Source: JAITWN01 sp964546765
Lineage (GTDB): Bacteria > Pseudomonadota > Gammaproteobacteria > SZUA-140
Direction of reading: 5' to 3'
Assembly (NCBI GenBank): GCA_964546765.1
Contig: CAZJKV010000002.1
Span: 1 to 53,743, forward strand
DNA length: 53,743 bases
In this document: one piece after another, positions 1-6,383 of the stretch
Layout of the letters: each line of letters starts with the position of its first letter
Position numbering within the stretch: the stretch's first letter is position 1
Program-made: the position numbers and the translations under genes
Notes under the pieces: generated by a model
What the model saw: the letters and a program-made list of their open reading frames with translations, nothing else
What the model was told of the DNA's origin: nothing
Database searches by the model: none

Positions 1-406
1 AAGCGCCTCTTCAGCGAGACCGCCAAGCCATCGGCGCTGCGGCTCGTTCGCTCGCAGGTTTCGACCCATGGCGTTGTGATGAGTACCTATGTACCCGGAG
101 GCGAAATCCAGCCCGGTTCGTTCCCGAGTGCCGAGCCGAGTGAGAAGGAGTTGGTTCGACGCAAAAAAATGGCAAAAGGGATGTGGTGATGTGAAGATGA
201 GCCCTGTTGCCGGACTCACCGGAGTAGCCTAAGGCAAAATCTACTAGCACTGATTGAAACGTACTCAGTTCTCAAGCGCGGAAGCGATGGGCACCTGTCG
301 AAGGGCTGGAAGGTATGGCCGGGGAACTTTATGGGCCATTCAAGACCGATGTTGGGTGCGTTGTGCTGGAAATAACGTTTCCTGGTCGCATGGGTTAGCC
401 CATGTC
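1..406. other. Left edge, no supported gene
   Basis: I see no convincing coding region here; the short open frames have no recognisable protein. Structure that can be seen is an imperfect hairpin with arms GCGAG/CTCGC at 15-19/50-54, a perfect CATGGG/CCCATG hairpin near 388-404, and the 14-mer TTGTGATGAGTACC at 74-87, which recurs at 3824-3837. It could be non-coding cassette DNA or part of an intron-like RNA element, but nothing decides this. Confidence 0.4.
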
Positions 407-472
407 GCCCAACCCGGCAGTCGAGCGGGCCTGCGCTAAAAGCCGCGCAGGCCGCTCACTTCTACGTTATGC
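407..472 (+). repeat. attC integron recombination site
   Basis: The site opens with GCCCAAC (407-413), an exact match to the R'' core RYYYAAC, and closes with GTTATGC (466-472), the R' core form found in Vibrio-type repeats. Between them lie long complementary arms, 423-436 and 445-457, identical after reverse complementation except for one extra G in the left arm. One unpaired (extrahelical) base on one arm is a hallmark of attC sites folded as single strands. The length of 66 bp is typical. It sits immediately upstream of the higBA cassette. Confidence 0.8.
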
Positions 473-492
473 AGCCTCCGGCTACTGCCGTC

Positions 493-521
493 TTGTAGCG
501 TAATGCGCAACACGCTATAAT
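493..521 (+). promoter_or_regulatory. higBA promoter
   Basis: A sigma-70 type promoter with -35 TTGTAG (493-498) and -10 TATAAT (516-521), spacer 17 bp. The -10 ends only six bases before the higB ATG at 528, so the expected transcription start falls on or next to the start codon and the mRNA is probably leaderless. A cassette-borne promoter is usual for toxin-antitoxin cassettes, which do not depend on the integron promoter. Confidence 0.75.
496..517. promoter_or_regulatory. Probable HigA operator
   Basis: An exact inverted repeat, TAGCGT (496-501) and ACGCTA (512-517) with a 10-bp spacer, lies between and into the -35 and -10 boxes. Xre-type HigA antitoxins repress their own operon by binding such palindromes; a dimer bound here would block RNA polymerase. 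The binding itself is inferred from position and symmetry. Confidence 0.6.
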
Positions 522-527
522 CGCGCC

Positions 528-806
528 ATGATCACGTCGGTTCGGCACAAGGGACTGCGCCGCTTTTTCGAGGAAGGCCGTGTGGCAGGCATCCAGCCAG
601 CACATGCTACAAAGCTTCGAATGCTGTTGTCTGCGCTGGAGACCGCTAACGAGATAGATGATATGGATGTTCCAGGTTTTGGCTTACACCCACTGAAGGG
701 AGATCGGAAAGGGGAATGGGCAGTTTCGGTGAGCGGCAACTGGCGCATAACTTTTGAGTTTCGTGATGGCAATGCTTATTCACTGAATTATGAGGATTAT
801 CACTGA
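528..806 (+). CDS. higB: HigB toxin, RelE/ParE superfamily mRNA interferase
   Basis: A 92-residue protein of the HigB/RelE family (plasmid maintenance killer). Members cleave mRNA on the translating ribosome and are neutralised by HigA. The frame shows the family features: basic N-terminal helix region, the LHPLKGDRKGEWAVSVSG core, then the NWRITFEF strand and a C-terminal acidic-histidine end (NYEDYH). The order toxin first, antitoxin second is characteristic of hig operons. Its stop shares one base with the higA start (TGATG), so translation is probably coupled. The pair lies between an attC and a split attC, so it is read as an integron cassette, where such modules are thought to stabilise the array. 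Confidence 0.9.
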   Translation: MITSVRHKGLRRFFEEGRVAGIQPAHATKLRMLLSALETANEIDDMDVPGFGLHPLKGDRKGEWAVSVSGNWRITFEFRDGNAYSLNYEDYH

Positions 807-1099
807 TGGCTATGCATAACCCACCGCACCCTGGCGAGTTTATCCGGGAAGTATATCTCACCCCCTTCGGGATCAGTGCACGGCAGGTAGCCGACAACCT
901 GGGTGTCTCTGCATCTACGTTCAACCGTCTGTTGAATGGAGAGAGCAATATCTCTCCTGAGATGGCACTGCGCCTGTCTAAGACCCTAGGGCGATCTCCG
1001 GAGAGTTGGCTGGCAATGCAGGACCAGTACGACTTGTGGCATGCGAGACAAAGCGTTGATCTCAAGCAGGTCCGAAAACTCAATGTATCGGCTGCATAA
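806..1099 (+). CDS. higA: HigA antitoxin, XRE-family regulator
   Basis: A 97-residue HigA-family antitoxin. The N-terminal HPGEFIREVYLTPFGIS signature is followed by a helix-turn-helix (about residues 22-60: SARQVADNLGVSASTFNRLL, then MALRLSKTLGRSPESWLAMQ), both standard for HigA. It binds HigB and, with it, the operon's operator; a matching inverted repeat lies in the promoter at 496-517. The stop codon TAA lies inside the GCATAAC core of the following attC half-site, a compact arrangement common in gene cassettes. Confidence 0.9.
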   Translation: MAMHNPPHPGEFIREVYLTPFGISARQVADNLGVSASTFNRLLNGESNISPEMALRLSKTLGRSPESWLAMQDQYDLWHARQSVDLKQVRKLNVSAA

Positions 1100-1172
1100 C
1101 CAGTCCATCAAGCCGACGGAGTACTTCCCATAAAAAAGTGGACACCTTCGACAACCCAACCGGAGGTGTACA

Positions 1173-1415
1173 ATGCCGAGGATACGGGGACCGAGGAAGA
1201 TTGCCCGCTACAGCAACGAGTTCAAGGTCAAAGCGGTCAGGCTGACCTTTATTACGGGAGCGCAGGTGCAGGAAGTCGCTGCCGCATTGGATATTCACCC
1301 GTTCATGTTGTCACGGTGGCGCAAGGAGTACAGGGAGGGAAAGCTGGTGGCCGACCGACGCGTGAAGAAGGTATTGGAGGAGGCCCGGTCTATGGCCGGG
1401 GATAACCGGTTGTAG
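1173..1415 (+). pseudogene. IS3-family transposase OrfA, interrupted by a stop
   Basis: OrfA is the DNA-binding subunit of IS3 transposases. Residues 1-80 show the transposase_8 helix-turn-helix (YSNEFKVKAVRLTF, AAALDIHPFMLSRWRKEY). A TAG at 1413-1415 ends the frame, but the same frame then continues with the expected leucine-zipper (ALEQENAKLKVENDLLNKAI) to 1517, so the stop looks like a mutation of an ordinary OrfA. The slippery run of six A followed by G (1489-1495) that would give the -1 shift into orfB is still present. A Shine-Dalgarno CGGAGG precedes the ATG. The stop makes the copy probably inactive unless suppressed. Confidence 0.75.
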
Positions 1416-1488
1416 GCGCTGGAACAAGAAAACGCCAAGCTCAAGGTGGAGAACGATCTGTTAAATAAAGCCATCCGGTTCTCTTCAG

Positions 1489-1899
1489 AAAAAAGACAGA
1501 AATCTTCGAATTCATAGCCCGCCACCAGGAGGAATATGGGGTGGCGTTTCTGTGCCGGTTTTANNNNNNNNNNNNNNNNNNNNNNNNNNNNNNNNNNNNN
1601 NNNNNNNNNNNNNNNNNNNNNNNNNNNNNNNNNNNNNNNNNNNNNNNNNNNNNNNNNNNNNNNAAGAACACGGCATCATTGCCAGCATGAATCGCCCGGG
1701 AAAGACAACGGACAATGCCTTCGTCGAGTCATTCTTCAATACCCTGAAGGCAGAGTATTACCGTGGTCGCATATTTACGTCGATGCAGGAGCTGCGGCAC
1801 GGATTAGCCGGTTATATCAATCACTTTTACAATCGCCAGCGAATGCACTCCGGGATTGGCTACCATTCTCCTGAGGAATATGAGCAAATCGCTGCGTGA
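1489..1899 (+). pseudogene. IS3-family transposase OrfB, broken by gap
   Basis: OrfB is the DDE integrase-like subunit. Before the gap the -1 frame reads KTEIFEFIARHQEEYGVAFL, the usual OrfB start. After the gap (1664-1899) it reads DNAFVESFFNTLKAE, which holds the catalytic glutamate, and then the C-terminal YNRQRMHSGIGYHSPEEYE. The two aspartates of the DDE triad would lie in the unsequenced part. Whether the gene is intact cannot be told from this assembly. Confidence 0.7.
1564..1663. other. Scaffold gap of 100 N
   Basis: Exactly 100 N, the conventional length for a gap of unknown size. From the family's usual OrfB length several hundred bases are missing. All downstream coordinates are therefore nominal relative to the real chromosome. 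Confidence 0.97.
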
Positions 1900-1988
1900 A
1901 ATGGCTGGTGTCCACTCATGGGTGGGATGATCACGCCAAACAGCGGTGCGGCTTATGGGCAGCGTTATGAACGTGGCAGATCACAGCT

Positions 1989-3044
1989 ATGAGTGAAAGA
2001 TTACGAAACCTGGGCCTTATTCCGTTTTTTATCCAGCAACTAACGGACACTTGCGTATTTGAGGAACGTCTCGGACGCGTTACGTCGGTTCAGCGCTCCA
2101 GAAGTACAGTTGTCTGCGAATCGGGTGAGAGAGTTGTAGAGCTATCACCTACCTTGCGACAATCAGCCGCGATTGATAGACCAGTTGTGGGAGATTGGAT
2201 TGTTCTGGATGAGTCACTTTCCAGGATCGAACGAGTCCTGGAGCGGAAGAGTCTTTTTAAGCGATTGGGAGCGGGTAGGAACAATGAAATACAGCCAATA
2301 GCCGCAAATATAGATATCCTCTTTATAGTCACATCCTGTAATGAAGAGTTTAAAGAGTCGCGATTGGAACGTTATCTCGCATTGTGCGCCGAAGCCGGAG
2401 CAACTCCAGTGATCGTTCTTACAAAAGCCGACCTCGTTGCCGATCCGAGTGTTTTCGTCCATCGTGCCCGCAGCGTCCAGGCTGGGGTTTCGATCGAAAC
2501 TGCAAATGCTCTTGACCCCGCGACTCTCGATGGGGTCCGCGCTTGGATTGATAGCACTTCTACGGTCGCTCTAGTGGGCTCCTCTGGCGTTGGCAAGTCC
2601 ACACTCCTCAATACATTGGCAGGGCACTCATTAGCTGCTACTAGTGAAATTCGTGAGCAGGATAAGAAGGGGCGGCACACGACGACGCATCGCGAATTAC
2701 ACATCCTACCCTCCGGCGGACTACTGATCGACGTTCCGGGGATGCGGGAGCTGAGGGTGGCCGAGCTAAATCAGTCAATTGGAGCTGTTTTTGAGGACAT
2801 TCTATTATTGGCAACGCAGTGCCGGTTTGCTGATTGTAGACACGAAACTGAACCCGGATGCGCCGTGCTTCGAGCGATACAAGAAAATGAGATTGATGCT
2901 CGTAGATTGGCCAGTTATAGAAAGCTGATGCGCGAGAATGCACTGGCTACAGCTACTTTGGCTGAAAAACGCTCTCAAGAGCGAGAATTCGCGAAAATGG
3001 TCAAAGAGGGCAAACGTATAAAGCAGAAGAAGTGTGAAACGTGA
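1989..3044 (+). CDS. rsgA: Ribosome small-subunit-dependent GTPase A
   Basis: A 351-residue circularly permuted GTPase that helps late 30S subunit maturation. The N-terminal OB-fold (about 25-105) is followed by the motifs in permuted order: TKAD (G4, about 144), GSSGVGKSTLLN (G1/P-loop, about 197), DVPGMRE (G3, about 248). The zinc-binding C-terminal domain has CRFADCRHETEPGC (about 278-291), and a Lys-rich tail ends the protein. All key residues are present and length is normal. Its codon and base use is more AT-rich than the core genes to the right, and it starts just after an attC half-site, so I take it as acquired, probably a cassette. Housekeeping rsgA genes are normally elsewhere, so it may be a second copy. 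Confidence 0.9.
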   Translation: MSERLRNLGLIPFFIQQLTDTCVFEERLGRVTSVQRSRSTVVCESGERVVELSPTLRQSAAIDRPVVGDWIVLDESLSRIERVLERKSLFKRLGAGRNNEIQPIAANIDILFIVTSCNEEFKESRLERYLALCAEAGATPVIVLTKADLVADPSVFVHRARSVQAGVSIETANALDPATLDGVRAWIDSTSTVALVGSSGVGKSTLLNTLAGHSLAATSEIREQDKKGRHTTTHRELHILPSGGLLIDVPGMRELRVAELNQSIGAVFEDILLLATQCRFADCRHETEPGCAVLRAIQENEIDARRLASYRKLMRENALATATLAEKRSQEREFAKMVKEGKRIKQKKCET

Positions 3045-3056
3045 GCGTTCATATCA

Positions 3057-3435
3057 GGGTTCTACCCCGTTTGCACGGACGGTTGAGTTAAGAGTAAATC
3101 CTTCCGGTTGAGCATTTCCATCTGTCGCCGTTTGCGAGGATTATGGAATCGCTCGATATAGTCAAAGATATCCGCCCTGGCCTCATCCCGCGGCCGGCCC
3201 TGGCCATGAAAAGCCCTGGGACCCGCACCGCTCAACTCGCGGCACCACCGGCCCAGCATATTGGCATTGATGCCCAGTTCTCGGGCCACCTGACTGACCC
3301 GGACATCTGATGTCCTCGCCAACTCGACGGCCTCCCGCTTATACTCCAAGGAGTACTTTTACCGTTTCTGCATGACACACCTCCCGGGCCATTATCGCCC
3401 TTTTTGGTTGTGTCCGCGCTAGCGGGGTAGAACCC
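3057..3435 (-). mobile_element. MITE-like deletion derivative of an IS3-family element
   Basis: Bounded by terminal inverted repeats of 24 bp with three mismatches (3057-3080 and 3412-3435, both starting GGGTTCTACCCCG when read inward). On the minus strand it contains the start of an IS3 OrfA, with a stop at its fifth codon, joined in frame to the last part of an OrfB (FDYIERFHNP...). The middle, including the catalytic core, is deleted. The size of 379 bp and retained ends mean it could be moved only by a transposase supplied in trans. Confidence 0.75.
3062..3349 (-). pseudogene. Fused IS3 OrfA/OrfB remnant
   Basis: An open frame of about 95 codons made of the OrfA helix-turn-helix (YKREAVELARTSDVRVSQVA, LGINANMLGRWCREL) fused to the OrfB tail (IFDYIERFHNPRKRR). 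The natural ATG upstream is followed after four codons by TAA, so no functional start remains. It documents an internal deletion and is not expected to make a working protein. Confidence 0.7.
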
Positions 3436-3916
3436 CAATGCACTGGACGGGTAATAGCCGGCTTCGCCGCCCGTTGCCCGCCGGCGATAGCTCGCAACGA
3501 CGCGCCGGTAGGCGCTTGCCAAGCCCGGCCTTGGATCTGTCTCGCTCCGTTCGGTCGTTTCTGAGATACATCAGATAGAGCCTCGGCTCTATGCTGCCTA
3601 GCAGCGCAAGCACGTTGCAGCTTCGCCTCCGTTCCGTAGCTGCATGTGCTGAGCGGCGTTCGGCGTCATGGAAATGGGGGGCAGACCAGTGGTATCCGGC
3701 CTACGGCCAAAGTTTCGGTTTGGCGAGGATCCTCGGCGGATGCGACCGTGAAGGCCGTCTGAAAGCATTAGAGGCGAACTGTGGGACTCTGAGGTCCGAG
3801 CAATCAGAAGACGGTGGGGAGGATTGTGATGAGTACCGGACGAATGCAATGATACTAGATCTGACCCTGTTTGTTCAGTTTCGTCAACAAACCCTCAAAC
3901 GGATGGGCAAGCGCTA
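3436..3916. other. Gene-free stretch between IS remnant and mscS
   Basis: No open frame here looks like a real protein. Visible structures: an imperfect hairpin with a TTC loop (CGGC/GCCG, about 3455-3480), a perfect hairpin ATAGAGCC/GGCTCTAT around 3574-3592, the attC-like site at 3596-3664, and a second copy of the 14-mer TTGTGATGAGTACC (3824-3837) seen at 74-87. It is probably cassette-array DNA with decayed content. Confidence 0.45.
3596..3664 (+). repeat. Possible degenerate attC site
   Basis: Arms AGCACGTTGCAGCT and AGCTGCATGTGCT (about 3610-3650) are complementary with one unpaired base, and the outer boxes GCCTAGC (3596-3602) and GTTCGGC (3658-3664) resemble, but do not exactly match, RYYYAAC and GTTRRRY. 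The length of 69 bp and the spacing of the boxes fit an attC. The imperfect core boxes lower confidence. Confidence 0.45.
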
Positions 3917-5449
3917 ATGGACGACACATCTGACCGAACTTGCCAGCGGCTGCCAGCGGCTGCGCCAACAATCGATCACGGAGGAACTCCTCGACATCGT
4001 GGGCAGTTCCTGGTTCAAACTTGGGGCCTTGCCTGGTCTCGACCGGCCCGCCTCATCTGCGCCACGTTCCTGTGTTGCGCTGTCTTTACGTTCACCTCAG
4101 TTGATGCCCAACAGTTAGACGGCAGCCAGGATAAGCCGGTGCCGGCGAAAGCGCCTGACGGCAAACCCGAGGCACCAGGTAAAGTTGAAATCCAACCCAT
4201 CGTCAAGGATGACGAGATCAGGCAACGAATTGCGGATATTCTTGAAACGACAGGCTGGTTCGGCGAGCCCATGGTCGCTGTCCAGGACGGGATCGTTTTC
4301 CTGAAAGGAACAACGGAGAACGATGAATACAAGCAATGGGCGGGAGATTTAGCGAAGAGTACGGAGGGCGTGGTTGCTGCCGTCAACCAAATCGAAGTGG
4401 CTCTAACGACGGTTTGGGATTTTGATCCAACCTTTCAGATTCTGAATGATCTGTCACGCCGACTCGTGCGATCACTTCCCCTTATCGTGGTGGTGGTGGT
4501 CGTAATCGCTATTTCTTGGTTCGCCGCCAAGTTAACGTCGTACGTACTGCGTCGCCGGCTTCTGGATCGATCCCTCAGCCAGCTTTTGCGCGAAGTAGTG
4601 GCCCGGGCTGGCGGAATACTTGTAATGCTTGCCGGCTTATACCTTGTACTCCGTATCGCCGGGCTCACGCAACTCGCGCTTACGGTGGTGGGCGGCACAG
4701 GCCTGATTGGTTTGGTGCTTGGCATCGCATTCCGCGAAATCACCGAAAACTTTCTCGCCAGTCTCTTTCTGAGTTTGCAGCAACCGTTTCGTGAGGGCGA
4801 TCTGATAGAAGTAGCAAACGTTACGGGTTACGTTCAGCGGCTGACCTCTCGCACGACTGTTCTGATGACACTCGACGGCAATCAAGTGCAAGTTCCCAAT
4901 TCGACCGTCTTCAAAAGCACGATCCGCAACTTCACCAGCAATCCCAATCGCCGCGAAGATTTCATCGTGGGTATCGGTTACAACGATTCCATCACTTTTG
5001 CCCAGGAAGTCGCCTTGAAGGTTCTCGCTGAACATCCGGCCGTTTTGAATGATCCTGAACCCTTGGTGCTCGTCGAAAACCTTGGATCGTCCACGGTGAA
5101 CCTACGGCTTTATTTCTGGCTCGATGGCAGTCGACACAGCTGGGTGAAAGTGAAATCGTCCGTCATTCGGCTTGTCAAACGGGCCTTCCAGGATTCGGGA
5201 ATCTCGCTGCCGGACGAGGCCCGCGAAGTCACCTTCACTCAAGGTGTGCCTGTACGCGTGATTGATGGCGAAGGGGCTGCGGAACCAGCCGAGCCAGCTT
5301 TGGCGAAGCCGACTGCCGAGCCCGAAACAGTCGCGACCAAGTCGGAAGCCAGCCTGCAAAGCGAAGCAGAGGAAATCAAGGAGCAGGCGCGCAGATCCTG
5401 GACCCCTGGGGAGAATCTCTTAACTTCATCGTCCGCGGATACCAGTTGA
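3917..5449 (+). CDS. BON-domain MscS-family mechanosensitive channel
   Basis: A 510-residue small-conductance mechanosensitive channel. Order: hydrophobic signal/anchor segment at about 45-65, a periplasmic BON domain (about 95-160, with GIVFLKGTTENDEYKQWAG), three membrane helices between about 185 and 285, then the MscS beta domain (PFREGDLIEVANVTGYVQ) and the alpha/beta cage (to about 430). The pore helix is the glycine/alanine-rich stretch VVGGTGLIGLVLGIAFREI. The family releases solutes on osmotic downshock; BON domains bind membranes or lipids. The first 40 residues lack typical signal features, so the true start may be later. It is probably foreign to the core genome given its setting. 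Confidence 0.85.
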   Translation: MDDTSDRTCQRLPAAAPTIDHGGTPRHRGQFLVQTWGLAWSRPARLICATFLCCAVFTFTSVDAQQLDGSQDKPVPAKAPDGKPEAPGKVEIQPIVKDDEIRQRIADILETTGWFGEPMVAVQDGIVFLKGTTENDEYKQWAGDLAKSTEGVVAAVNQIEVALTTVWDFDPTFQILNDLSRRLVRSLPLIVVVVVVIAISWFAAKLTSYVLRRRLLDRSLSQLLREVVARAGGILVMLAGLYLVLRIAGLTQLALTVVGGTGLIGLVLGIAFREITENFLASLFLSLQQPFREGDLIEVANVTGYVQRLTSRTTVLMTLDGNQVQVPNSTVFKSTIRNFTSNPNRREDFIVGIGYNDSITFAQEVALKVLAEHPAVLNDPEPLVLVENLGSSTVNLRLYFWLDGSRHSWVKVKSSVIRLVKRAFQDSGISLPDEAREVTFTQGVPVRVIDGEGAAEPAEPALAKPTAEPETVATKSEASLQSEAEEIKEQARRSWTPGENLLTSSSADTS

Positions 5450-5546
5450 AGGCGCGTGGGTGTCAATAAAAGAGGGCGTGGAATCCGGATGTGAATCGAT
5501 GAAGTCTGCATTCGCCACTGATCATGGTCATTAGAAGGAAAATATT

Positions 5547-5822
5547 ATGAAGCATCTTCCGAAAAATGTAGCTCCCTATAAAAGAACGCCTGAGTTCACT
5601 GAAGATTCAATACCGAAAGGATTGCTTCATGAGCACAGCACCAAGGAATTGGTCTGGGGTAAGATTGTGGTCCTCGAAGGAAAATTGCAGTACACGATTA
5701 ACGAACCTGAACGAGAAGTTATAATCCTCGATGAGCATAATTACGGCGTTGTTGAGCCCAATGTACGCCATGAGGTAAAGCCATTGGGTAAGGTCCTTTT
5801 TTATGTTGAGTTCCACAGGTAA
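5547..5822 (+). CDS. DUF1971 cupin-like protein (TehB/YeaR-related)
   Basis: A 91-residue protein matching the DUF1971 family throughout: LPKNVAPYKRTPEFTE at the start, then PKGLLHEHSTKELVWGKI, and the end PNVRHEVKPLG...FYVEFHR. The fold is a small cupin with possible metal-binding histidines (HEHST, RHEV). Relatives are annotated as tellurite-resistance-related or YeaR and some respond to nitrate or nitrosative stress; the biochemical role is unknown. The start is supported by AGAAGGAAAA upstream. AT-rich like its neighbours. Confidence 0.85.
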   Translation: MKHLPKNVAPYKRTPEFTEDSIPKGLLHEHSTKELVWGKIVVLEGKLQYTINEPEREVIILDEHNYGVVEPNVRHEVKPLGKVLFYVEFHR

Positions 5823-5824
5823 TG

Positions 5825-5869
5825 CGTCTTCTAACCAGACGTTTAACCAGACCCTAAAAGATAAGGTCT
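5825..5869 (+). terminator. Twin hairpins after the DUF1971 gene
   Basis: Two consecutive small hairpins: CGTCT/AGACG (5825-5829/5837-5841) and AGACC/GGTCT (5849-5853/5865-5869). They contain a direct repeat TAACCAGAC. The second is followed by TTCTT only, so it is at best a weak terminator; the TCTAAC box could also be a remnant of an attC core. Confidence 0.3.
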
Positions 5870-5925
5870 TCTTGCACAATTAGCTGAGCTCATTTTGTCA
5901 CACAGATTAAGGGGGTGCAGTAGCT

Positions 5926-6294
5926 ATGGATCTAAAATTTCAGCCCGGTAGAAACATTGCCGTGAAGATACCCACTCACGAGCATCAAGAAACGATGCAT
6001 TTTTACAGGGATGTGCTTCGCCTGAATGAGATACCGCCTACTGGGCCTGACAACACCCCTCGATTTGAGTTTGGCGATATGGTTCTTTGGCTTGATTGCG
6101 TGCCTGGCCTAAGCCAAGCCGAGATTTGGCTGGAAATAGTTACCAATGATATCGGCCAAGCATCTGACTACTTCAAGGAGCAAGGATGCTATCGTCGTGA
6201 TGAGATTGAGCCACTGCCTAGTGGCTTTAAAGCGTTCTGGATTTCAAGCCCCTCCAACATAATTCATTTGGTTTCTTCAAGTAATGACACGTAA
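5926..6294 (+). CDS. VOC-superfamily (glyoxalase-like) protein
   Basis: A 122-residue single-domain member of the vicinal oxygen chelate superfamily. It has the two beta-alpha-beta-beta-beta modules: NIAVKIPTHEHQETMHFYRDVL with DMVLWLDCV, then AEIWLEIVTNDIGQASDYF with FWISSPSNIIHLV. Possible metal ligands are the glutamates and histidine at the strand ends (e.g. FEFGD, WLEIV, IIHLV). Members include dioxygenases, fosfomycin/bleomycin resistance proteins and epimerases; substrate cannot be told. A GGGGGTG stretch 11 bases before ATG may serve as ribosome site. Confidence 0.75.
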   Translation: MDLKFQPGRNIAVKIPTHEHQETMHFYRDVLRLNEIPPTGPDNTPRFEFGDMVLWLDCVPGLSQAEIWLEIVTNDIGQASDYFKEQGCYRRDEIEPLPSGFKAFWISSPSNIIHLVSSSNDT

Positions 6295-6298
6295 CCAG

Positions 6299-6356
6299 GC
6301 CATTAAATTCGCTCCCTTCGGTCCCCGGACGCTGGATCCTCGCGCCGTTTATGGCT
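6299..6356 (+). repeat. Inverted repeat downstream of VOC gene, attC-like
   Basis: GCCATTAAA (6299-6307) and TTTATGGC (6349-6356) are complementary with one mismatch/indel, and GTAAC overlaps the VOC stop codon just before. The enclosed 40 bases are GC-rich. Size and position after a stop codon resemble an attC, but the canonical GTTRRRY box is not clean, so this is a tentative call. Confidence 0.3.
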
Positions 6357-6383
6357 AGCTTTAGACGCACGGAATGTACATTT

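Larger units (their letters stand above)
1126..1927 (+). mobile_element. IS3-family insertion sequence with assembly gap
   Basis: Terminal inverted repeats AGTGGACACC at 1137-1146 and its complement at 1907-1916, with a further matching TCCCA six bases outside each end. It carries orfA and orfB of an IS3-type transposase read by -1 frameshifting. Only about 0.8 kb is assembled because 100 N replace the middle of orfB; a normal member is 1.2-1.5 kb. Gaps of this kind usually arise because the element is repeated in the genome. Confidence 0.8.
1094..1970 (+). repeat. attC site split by an IS3-family insertion
   Basis: The left half (about 1094-1125) begins with GCATAAC and contains AAGCCGAC (1110-1117). 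The right half (about 1940-1970) contains GTGCGGCTT (1946-1954) and ends in GTTATGA (1964-1970). The halves fit together: GCATAAC pairs with GTTATG, and AAGCCG pairs with CGGCTT with one extra base, the same architecture as the aadA-type attC. The IS at about 1126-1927 lies where the hairpin loop would be. The join is inferred; no target duplication is evident. Confidence 0.65.

Noticed and set aside
1..406. Group II intron remnant
   Set aside because: The run of short GC hairpins and the odd 254-439 frame suggested one, but I see no domain V hairpin and no reverse-transcriptase motifs.
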